The notes beneath the pieces were generated by a model, which was not told the origin of the DNA, made no database searches, and worked only from the letters and a program-made list of their open reading frames with translations. Position numbers and translations under genes: made by a program. A stretch of DNA of 25,423 nt from a virus: positions 1 through 25,423 of the IMG/VR virus record IMGVR_UViG_3300021083_000290; one strand, 5' to 3'. Positions 1-4,106 of the stretch are shown here, piece after piece (positions within the stretch are counted from its first letter, which is position 1; every line of letters starts with the position of its first letter).

Positions 1-141
1 CGACGAGTCGACCTTGCCGCTGGTCCAAACGGCGTAGGCCGAGCCGTCGCGCTCGAAGGTTTTTCCGGAGGCGTTGCTGCCCTTTATCTGGATTGCGTAG
101 CCATAAACCTTGCGCAGGCGGACTTTAGTGGTGGTGCTCAT
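1..141 (-). CDS. N-terminal part of an unknown leftward gene
   Basis: A reading frame opens at the ATG complementary to 139-141 and stays open for 47 codons to the left edge, so the gene is cut by the window. The protein begins MSTTTKVRLRKVYGYAIQIK and is basic at first, with aromatic and charged residues later. I do not recognise a family. A weak AAAGGG ribosome-binding site lies about 6 nt before the ATG, and a promoter-like element on the same strand lies about 50 bp upstream. It points away from the terminase genes, so it probably belongs to a separate transcription unit of the phage. Function unknown. Confidence 0.6.
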   Translation of the reverse strand, partial: MSTTTKVRLRKVYGYAIQIKGSNASGKTFERDGSAYAVWTSGKVDSS

Positions 142-191
142 GGTATGCCCTTTCAGAGGCGGGAGCGCTGTCGTGCGCTCAGGAGAGAGAG

Positions 192-218
192 ACTATACCA
201 GCGATGCTATGGATACAA
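192..218 (-). promoter_or_regulatory. Candidate promoter for the leftward gene
   Basis: On the minus strand, TTGTAT (complement of 213-218) and TATAGT (complement of 192-197) are separated by 15 bp. The short spacer is compensated by an extended -10 element, TGGTATAGT. The predicted start of transcription would leave about 45 nt before the ATG at 141. The same nine bases, TGGTATAGT, form the -10 region before the small terminase gene at 594-602 on the plus strand. This is a pattern match only; no transcript data are available. Confidence 0.35.
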
Positions 219-353
219 GCGTCAGTATCAGAGGCATCATGGGGAAACTGCAAAAGCCCATATGAAATGCAGTGATATTCGCTTGTCGAAGGTTTGCATA
301 ACACGCGCTTTCACGCGCTGGAATATCGGCTTGTTGGCTATAGGATGGGTGCC

Positions 354-566
354 ATGGCCCACACGAACCACCGCAAAGGACAAGCCCGCGCCGAGCGCCA
401 GGCAGCTATCGCAACCGGCCAGAATCGCCTGGCTCGTCGCCAGGCCAAGATGTGGGCAGGCAGCAAGACCCCATATCGTCCAGAGCCAGACTCACTGGCG
501 ATTGCCATCACTCACCAGCCTATGCCAGAGCGTGACATCCTGCCTACACGAGCTGACTGGCTGTAA
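354..566 (+). CDS. Small basic hypothetical protein
   Basis: This 70-residue frame is rich in Arg, Ala and Gln, with a basic amphipathic-looking first half (HRKGQARAERQAAIATGQNR) and a Pro/Asp-containing tail. The frame is open from a TTG at 294, but ATG 354 is preferred because AGGA lies 8 nt before it; ATG 345 is the alternative. It ends only a few bases before the promoter/operator of the small terminase gene. No family recognised. The charge pattern would fit a nucleic-acid-binding peptide, but that is inference. It could also be a chance frame, because no neighbour is translationally coupled to it. Confidence 0.45.
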   Translation: MAHTNHRKGQARAERQAAIATGQNRLARRQAKMWAGSKTPYRPEPDSLAIAITHQPMPERDILPTRADWL

Positions 567-571
567 CAGGC

Positions 572-609
572 CCTTGTCCAAGCCGATTGGACATGGTATA
601 GTATCATAA
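572..609 (+). promoter_or_regulatory. Promoter with overlapping palindromic operator before terminase small subunit
   Basis: TTGTCC (574-579) and TATAGT (597-602) are 17 bp apart, the ideal sigma70 spacing, and the -10 is extended (TGGTATAGT). A perfect 7-bp inverted repeat TGTCCAA-N5-TTGGACA (575-593), extendable to CC...GG at 572-596 with one mismatch pair, covers the -35 and most of the spacer, where a repressor or activator would act. The expected transcription start is near 609, which is the A of the first ATG of the terminase frame. No T-run follows the palindrome, so a terminator is unlikely. Confidence 0.5.
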
Positions 610-1097
610 TGACATCAGTCGCCGTTATGGGTAGACCTACAAGCTATTGCGACTCAATGGGTAAGCGGATTTGCGACCGGCTGGCGGCCGGTGAGTCCCT
701 GCTGAAGATCTGCAAAGATCCAGAGATGCCGAGTCGGTATTGTGTGCATGACTGGATAAAGAAACAGCCACAGTTCGCGAGCGACTACGCGTGCGCAAAA
801 CAGGCCGCCGGAGAGCTATTTGCCGAGGAAGTGCTGGAAATAGTCGATGCCGATCTGCCAACGCTTGACGATGGCCGCATCGATCCCGGCATGGTGCAGC
901 TCCTACGCCTGAGAGCTGACACGCGCAAATGGGTCGCGGCACATCTCAAGCCGCATGTCTACGGCGAGAAAGCGGCATCAGTGACCATCCAGACCACTGG
1001 CCCTACACTGGTCGTCACTGGTCTACCAGCACCGACTAGCACGCCAGTGACAAACCAGGCTCAGGATGTGTCCATAACTGACGCTGATAAGCCATAA
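609..1097 (+). CDS. terS: Terminase small subunit
   Basis: This protein would bind the phage packaging site and hand the DNA to the large terminase subunit. The 162-residue product has the usual layout of phage small terminases: a GRPTSY start followed by a helix-turn-helix-like segment (about residues 17-50, with GESLLKIC, then MPSRYCVHDWI), a helical middle (FASDYACAKQAAGELFAEEVLEI), and the typical DTRKWVAAHLKPHVYGEK stretch before a Thr/Pro-rich tail. The family normally begins close to MGRP, so ATG 627 (residue 7) is a real alternative start. Neither ATG has a Shine-Dalgarno sequence, and the promoter position suggests a leaderless message starting at 609. The large subunit lies 3 kb away on the other strand, which is unusual. 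Confidence 0.85.
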   Translation: MTSVAVMGRPTSYCDSMGKRICDRLAAGESLLKICKDPEMPSRYCVHDWIKKQPQFASDYACAKQAAGELFAEEVLEIVDADLPTLDDGRIDPGMVQLLRLRADTRKWVAAHLKPHVYGEKAASVTIQTTGPTLVVTGLPAPTSTPVTNQAQDVSITDADKP

Positions 1098-1143
1098 GGC
1101 TAATAGCGTCAAGCTGTTATGCGCACAGGCCAAGCGCACATAC

Positions 1144-1163
1144 CATACATTATCGGACGTATG
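1144..1163. repeat. Hairpin copy 1 with loop ATTATCGGAC
   Basis: CATAC (1144-1148) pairs with GTATG (1159-1163) around the 10-nt loop ATTATCGGAC. A second hairpin with the same loop except one base occurs at 1527-1544. The two copies flank the 22-bp repeat array. Confidence 0.5.
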
Positions 1164-1288
1164 CCATCCTGACACGGTGCGCTCTGGCCATGGTGACATG
1201 ATGGCCTAGGGCTGCCATCGAGGATGGGCGATGGGGGTGGCCTTTGCCAGAAAGCGATCCGGGGGATGACGGCCGGCCAAGCGCGGGG

Positions 1289-1379
1289 CACTCTTCCCAC
1301 AGATTTTTCACACTCTTCCCACAGATTTTTCACACTCCTCCCATAAGTTTTTCACATCACTCTTCCCATAAGTTTTTCA
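1289..1379. repeat. Array of four 22-bp tandem repeats (iteron-like)
   Basis: Copies lie at 1289-1310, 1311-1332, 1333-1354 and 1358-1379. Copies 1 and 2 are identical. Copies 3 and 4 change CAGA to TAAG in the centre, and copy 3 has one extra C for T. A 3-bp CAT separates copies 3 and 4. Each unit is CACTCTTCCCA, then CAGA or TAAG, then TTTTTCA. A degenerate fifth copy with a T8 run follows at about 1381-1405. The 22-bp period equals about two helical turns, so bound proteins would lie on one face of the DNA, as with iterons. Because 22 is not a multiple of 3, a coding repeat is unlikely. Confidence 0.85.
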
Positions 1380-1526
1380 CGCTTGAGCCATAGAGTTTTT
1401 TTTCAACGCTATGTGGTGATTCATATTGATGGCCATGGCAGGGGTATCTGATCATCGTCTGCACGATACCTTGTCTAGTGACAGCATTTTGCCTAAATGC
1501 AATGGGCAGTAGATACTCGGGTTATA

Positions 1527-1544
1527 CAACATTATCAGACGTTG
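1527..1544. repeat. Hairpin copy 2 with loop ATTATCAGAC
   Basis: CAAC (1527-1530) pairs with GTTG (1541-1544) around ATTATCAGAC. Compared with copy 1 the loop differs at one position, and two stem positions differ but remain complementary (T-A to A-T, A-T to C-G). This pattern suggests that both loop sequence and stem pairing matter. Confidence 0.5.
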
Positions 1545-1546
1545 GG

Positions 1547-1575
1547 TAATAACCTGTCACGGTCCCTGGTTATTA
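1547..1575. repeat. AT-rich inverted repeat
   Basis: TAATAACC (1547-1554) and GGTTATTA (1568-1575) are perfect 8-bp inverted arms around a 13-nt spacer, directly beside hairpin copy 2. It could be a protein-binding dyad or part of an unwinding element. No T-run follows, so it is not a typical intrinsic terminator. Confidence 0.4.
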
Positions 1576-1651
1576 TTGCAATGCCCAGTGTGGTCGTCAT
1601 GCTGGGTTGATGCTGCAACCGTTGACCCCATCGACCCTGGGTGCTGGATCC

Positions 1652-1996
1652 ATGACTCGGATACCACGTTCTCATAAGCAATTACAGGGACCATGGGGGC
1701 CTATTGTCCAGTTGACGTGCATGCAGTGCCGAGGGGACTTCAGGACTCACTTTGCTGAGACGGAGTTCTGTTCCAATCATTGCATGGTCGAGTATCGCAA
1801 GTTCCAGAAGCGCATCCCAATGCCTGAATCAACCGGTTCACGTAAGCCACTGGCTGAGAAGCGGGAATGCCCGGTCTGTAGGAAGATGCAGATCGCCAGG
1901 TTCTTTGTGTGCATGCGCAAGACCGGGATTGCAGTCTGTGGGCATCAGTGCCGTGATCGCTTGATCCGTCAGGAGTTGACTTCCAAGGCCCTATGA
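1652..1996 (+). CDS. Double zinc-finger-like hypothetical protein
   Basis: From ATG 1652 the product is 114 residues with two matching cysteine modules: C23-x2-C26 with C40-x3-C44 (FCSNHC), and C73-x2-C76 with C96-x3-C100 (CGHQC). CxxC followed about 15-20 residues later by CxxxC is the pattern of treble-clef or MYM/TRASH-like zinc fingers, and its repetition suggests an internal duplication. Each finger is followed by a basic stretch (EYRKFQKR, RDRLIRQ), which would suit nucleic-acid or protein binding; that is inference. A GGGTG lies about 8 nt before ATG 1652. Upstream TTG 1607 and ATG 1610 are possible but have no ribosome-binding site. It opens the small-gene cassette between the terminase genes. 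Exact function unknown. Confidence 0.65.
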   Translation: MTRIPRSHKQLQGPWGPIVQLTCMQCRGDFRTHFAETEFCSNHCMVEYRKFQKRIPMPESTGSRKPLAEKRECPVCRKMQIARFFVCMRKTGIAVCGHQCRDRLIRQELTSKAL

Positions 1997-2037
1997 CCTA
2001 TGACTCCACCAGCATTGGGGTCGCAGCCAGTGTCAGT

Positions 2038-2103
2038 CGAGTCTCGGGATAGAACCCGGACTCGCACCATCTCCTATGAATCCTAGGTCATCAGCCTAGG
2101 ATT
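2038..2103. other. Two strong hairpins in a 250-bp gap (structured RNA or terminator-like)
   Basis: Hairpin 1 (2038-2064) pairs CGAGT with ACTCG and TCGGG with CCCGG across a single bulged C, with loop ATAGAA. Hairpin 2 (2079-2103) is a perfect 9-bp stem, AATCCTAGG with CCTAGGATT, around the 7-nt loop TCATCAG. No clear T-run follows (ATTTGTCGTT), so a strong intrinsic terminator is doubtful. On the minus strand the pair resembles a T-arm plus an anticodon arm, but a full tRNA cannot be folded. The rest of the gap from 1997 to 2247 shows nothing else. Confidence 0.4.
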
Positions 2104-2247
2104 TGTCGTTAGGTACCGTGCAACGCGGCTGCTTGGAGAGCAGTGGAACGGTGTCATCTGACCGGCTCACCACCAATGCTTTCCTTCTTTCTCATTGGCT
2201 GGTGAGCGTGGTCTTGACTTGGACGGGACTTGGACAGGATCAGCGGC

Positions 2248-2472
2248 ATGATCTTATGTTCACGCTGCAAGCTGACGGTCAATGGCGTGCGCACCTTCCA
2301 CTGTGCGATCTATGACTATTGGCATCACCGTGAAATGGTGAATACCGCCAGGGCTAACCGGCTCTACCGCATACCGACACCCAGGGACCATCTCAGGGAT
2401 CTCTGCCCGCACTGCGTGACCATGATCCAGTCGTCACTCACCGCATCACTGGAGATGGCCAATGCCTCTTGA
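2248..2472 (+). CDS. Small zinc-ribbon-like hypothetical protein
   Basis: The 74-residue product starts MILCSRCKL. C4-x2-C7 near the N-terminus and C53-x2-C56 (LCPHC) near the C-terminus can form a four-Cys zinc site; H18/C19 and H26/H27 are further candidates. ATG 2248 has AGGAT 9-13 nt upstream, whereas the in-frame TTG 2230 lacks a good site, so ATG is chosen. Its stop overlaps the start of the next gene by 11 bp, which implies coupled translation. Family unrecognised. Small zinc-ribbon proteins of phages are often regulators or host-takeover factors, but nothing here fixes the role. Confidence 0.65.
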   Translation: MILCSRCKLTVNGVRTFHCAIYDYWHHREMVNTARANRLYRIPTPRDHLRDLCPHCVTMIQSSLTASLEMANAS

Positions 2473-2677
2473 GGACACCAATGTCAGTGGGATGGTCGCG
2501 TTCATCATGCATATGATGGCGCTCTATAATAGGTCAGTTGAGGTTGGTGCTGATGGCAAGTTCTCCACGATGTCTACCACCAATGAGCAGGGAAGACCGG
2601 TCCTAGTCACCATGGCTGTCGGTGATGGCGTTGAGGCACTGCATACGATCCTGCGCACCAATGGACATCCCGTATGA
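2462..2677 (+). CDS. Hypothetical protein, 71 residues
   Basis: Starts at ATG 2462 inside the end of the preceding gene, with GGAG 8 nt upstream, and ends in an ATGA overlap with the following gene. The N-terminal half is Met-rich and hydrophobic (MVAFIMHMMALY). The C-terminal half (RPVLVTMAVGDGVEALHTIL) has the look of a small alpha/beta domain. No motif is recognised. Gene status rests on position, overlaps and the ribosome-binding site. Confidence 0.6.
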   Translation: MPLEDTNVSGMVAFIMHMMALYNRSVEVGADGKFSTMSTTNEQGRPVLVTMAVGDGVEALHTILRTNGHPV

Positions 2678-2835
2678 GCATCGATGATGTCGTTGAGATG
2701 GCTACTGATGCCATCCTCCATGCCGCCAAACTGGATGGCGTCAGGATCACCACGGGACAGGCCAGAACCTATGCCATGGCGGTACTCATCGCCATGGATC
2801 TCGTAAACACTGATAAGAACCAGGAGCATGGATGA
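2674..2835 (+). CDS. Hypothetical protein, 53 residues
   Basis: ATG 2674 lies in an ATGA overlap with the preceding stop, and the frame closes with TGA at 2833-2835, itself overlapping the next start. The product (MSIDDVVEMATDAILHAAKL...) is acidic and probably helical, with no Cys and no membrane segment. There is no strong ribosome-binding site, consistent with translational coupling. Function unknown. Support is the two-sided overlap in a tightly packed cassette. Confidence 0.6.
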   Translation: MSIDDVVEMATDAILHAAKLDGVRITTGQARTYAMAVLIAMDLVNTDKNQEHG

Positions 2836-3158
2836 CGTCCACGCTACCACCACTCAGCATCTGGAGTGAATCGCATCTCTGCGATAACCGGGGCAACCGC
2901 GTGATCCAGAAGACGCTGCTGGTGGAGAACGAGATCTCCTGCGGCATGTTCGGCAAGACCGAGTTCCATGCCATCCGAGTCATGGGTCTGCCAACACCAC
3001 AGGGTATGCAGATGCATCAGTACACCTTCCTCATCAGGGGAGCGATCACTGCCATGGAAGCATTCGAAATGGCCGAATCACAGAAGGATCGCGGCATGCG
3101 TGAAGAGGTCGAGCGGCTCAAGGCGGATGCCAAAAAGCAGTCCCTGAGGGCGCTATGA
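2832..3158 (+). CDS. Hypothetical protein, 108 residues
   Basis: ATG 2832 is coupled to the previous gene by ATGA, with AGGAG about 5 nt upstream. Residues 10-75 look like a beta-rich domain (NRVIQKTLLVENEISCGMF, MQMHQYTFLIRG). The C-terminus from about residue 78 is a charged helix (MAESQKDRGMREEVERLKADAKKQ) likely to form a coiled coil. No known family is recognised. It ends in an ATGA overlap with a tiny membrane-protein gene. Confidence 0.65.
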   Translation: MTSTLPPLSIWSESHLCDNRGNRVIQKTLLVENEISCGMFGKTEFHAIRVMGLPTPQGMQMHQYTFLIRGAITAMEAFEMAESQKDRGMREEVERLKADAKKQSLRAL

Positions 3159-3268
3159 TCCACGTGATATTGCTCTTCTACTGTGTCGGTATCGCTGCCA
3201 GTGTCTTCGGTCTTACCTATGTTGGCTTCCAGGTAGTCGATAAGATGACTAAGATGAGACAGAAGTGA
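3155..3268 (+). CDS. Predicted 37-residue single-pass membrane protein
   Basis: ATG 3155 overlaps the preceding stop (ATGA) and TGA 3266-3268 abuts the ATG of the next gene. Residues 2-26 (MIHVILLFYCVGIAASVFGLT...) are continuously hydrophobic and long enough to cross the membrane once. They are followed by a basic tail, DKMTKMRQK, which by the positive-inside rule would be cytoplasmic. Small phage proteins of this kind can be holin-like, anti-holin or superinfection factors, but no lysis genes lie nearby and the role is unknown. Confidence 0.55.
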   Translation: MIHVILLFYCVGIAASVFGLTYVGFQVVDKMTKMRQK

Positions 3269-3493
3269 ATGAGCCTCTACCTGACCGACCGAACCGCATA
3301 CTGGCGGAAGATGAAGAAAAAGCAGCGCAAGCGGGAGCGTGCCAAGAACCGCCAGATGCGGAAGAACTTAGACGATATCCTCCTACCATCGGAGGCTATT
3401 GCTCATGGCAGCCCCGCCGCTACCGAGGCGATTGAACCCATAATCCCCGCCAAGAGCCTGGATGACATCCTCAAGGAGATCGAAGGACTATGA
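3269..3493 (+). CDS. Basic hypothetical protein with repeated LDDIL motif
   Basis: A 74-residue product with two parts. Residues 13-33 are strongly basic (RKMKKKQRKRERAKNRQMRK), suited to nucleic-acid contact. The remainder is acidic/hydrophobic and contains LDDIL twice (residues 34-38 and 64-68). The start directly follows the previous stop, and the end overlaps the next gene by ATGA. The repeated LDDIL could be a short linear motif binding a partner; that is inference. No family recognised. Confidence 0.6.
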   Translation: MSLYLTDRTAYWRKMKKKQRKRERAKNRQMRKNLDDILLPSEAIAHGSPAATEAIEPIIPAKSLDDILKEIEGL

Positions 3494-3642
3494 TACTGCA
3501 ACCGAAACGACCACCAACCGAGCTGGAGAAGATGGCTGATGCCAAGTATCGCAAGCTCGGCCTGCCGCCACTCCCCAACATCAAGGATCTTCGTGGACCG
3601 CCCATCCAGATCCTACCATCACATCGCAGAGGAAAGAAATGA
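3490..3642 (+). CDS. Hypothetical 50-residue protein, partial paralogue of the next gene
   Basis: It starts in an ATGA overlap at 3490 and ends in another at 3639-3642. The product is rich in Pro and basic residues. Its segment ADAKYRKLGLPPLP (from about residue 16) closely matches ATEKYEKLGLPPIP at residues 7-20 of the next protein, so the two genes appear to share a duplicated element. It has no cysteines. Function unknown. Confidence 0.6.
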   Translation: MILQPKRPPTELEKMADAKYRKLGLPPLPNIKDLRGPPIQILPSHRRGKK

Positions 3643-3914
3643 ACGCCGCTCAGATCGCCACCGAGAAGTATGAGAAGCTCGGCCTGCCACCCATCCCAAT
3701 GCCAGTACCGCTTCAGCAGCAACTCCTGAATGGGCGGATCTTCAAGTACAAGATCCCGCGCTGCCCAGGTTGCGGCCAGATGAACCTGGATACCAATGAG
3801 TTGCTCATCACCGCACACCATGAGATCGATTGCCTGGCAGTCGCCAAGGTATCGCTGATCGCAAAACTCAACTCCATCCCGCGCTGGATCAGATGGGCAT
3901 TCAATGCCATCTAG
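3639..3914 (+). CDS. Zinc-finger-like hypothetical protein with KYxKLGLPP element
   Basis: A 91-residue product preceded by a good site (AGAGGAAAG) and coupled by ATGA. The N-terminus carries EKYEKLGLPPIP, shared with the preceding gene. C42-x2-C45 (RCPGCG) with H61-x3-C65 (HEIDC) forms a likely CCHC zinc site. The C-terminus (SIPRWIRWAFNAI) is amphipathic and Trp-rich. The next gene has the same CxxC then H...DC arrangement, suggesting relatedness. No function can be assigned; a nucleic-acid or polymerase-binding role is only a guess. Confidence 0.65.
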   Translation: MNAAQIATEKYEKLGLPPIPMPVPLQQQLLNGRIFKYKIPRCPGCGQMNLDTNELLITAHHEIDCLAVAKVSLIAKLNSIPRWIRWAFNAI

Positions 3915-3929
3915 GAAACAGGTGATCAG

Positions 3930-4106
3930 ATGGGCGCAGTCATCAAGTGGCAGAACTGTAGGCGCTGCTTGTTGCCCATCCAGTCAGGTAAGGTTGGCAT
4001 CAAGGACCAAGGCCCGATATTCGATGGAGCCTACCATCTGGATTGCGCGCTCATTATAATTTTCCACAACTGCCGGACTCCACCAGGCCAGCGGCGGGCT
4101 CAGTGA
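3930..4106 (+). CDS. Small CCHC zinc-finger-like protein, end of cassette
   Basis: A 58-residue product with C10-x2-C13 (NCRRC) and H36-x2-C39 (YHLDC), the spacing of a treble-clef/LIM-like zinc site. The ribosome-binding site AGGTGATC (3920-3927) is an extended match to the 16S rRNA 3' end and 2 nt from ATG 3930, arguing for strong independent initiation. The gene runs tail-to-tail into the large terminase gene, overlapping its end by 7 bp, and no terminator separates the converging units. Function unknown. Confidence 0.65.
   Translation: MGAVIKWQNCRRCLLPIQSGKVGIKDQGPIFDGAYHLDCALIIIFHNCRTPPGQRRAQ

Larger units (their letters stand above)
1098..1651. other. Non-coding structured region, candidate origin or packaging site
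   Basis: No frame here has a credible start, ribosome-binding site and composition. The minus-strand frame over 1109-1333 starts at GTG inside the tandem repeats and looks like chance. The region contains two related hairpins, an array of 22-bp repeats, an AT-rich inverted repeat and a T8 run at 1396-1403. Two similar 12-mers (TGCAATGGGCAG at 1498, TGCAATGCCCAG at 1577) also occur. Iterons plus AT-rich dyads next to a terminase gene fit a replication origin or a terminase recognition site. Which of these it is cannot be told from sequence. Confidence 0.5.

Noticed and set aside
145-609. Plus-strand frame of 154 codons
   Set aside because: It spans two promoter-like regions, has an Arg/Cys/His-rich shadow-like composition and conflicts with the small ORF at 354-566, which has a better start.
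1109-1333. A minus-strand frame through the tandem repeats (74 codons)
   Set aside because: It starts at a GTG inside the repeats, has no ribosome-binding site, and the 22-bp period shifts frame each copy, so selection for protein repeats is unlikely.
1289-1379. CRISPR array
   Set aside because: The repeats are directly adjacent with no unique spacers, so this is a tandem array and not a CRISPR.
2023-2132. A tRNA on the minus strand (T-arm-like hairpin, anticodon-arm-like hairpin with GAT, and GCAGCC/GGCTGC as outer stem)
   Set aside because: The T-loop has only six bases, the anticodon stem is nine pairs, no D-arm can be formed and the outer 6-bp stem lies too far from the T-arm. It is kept only as hairpins.
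2103-2315. Plus-strand frame of 70 codons starting at TTG
   Set aside because: It starts inside the second hairpin, lacks a ribosome-binding site and overlaps the better-supported zinc-ribbon gene at 2248.
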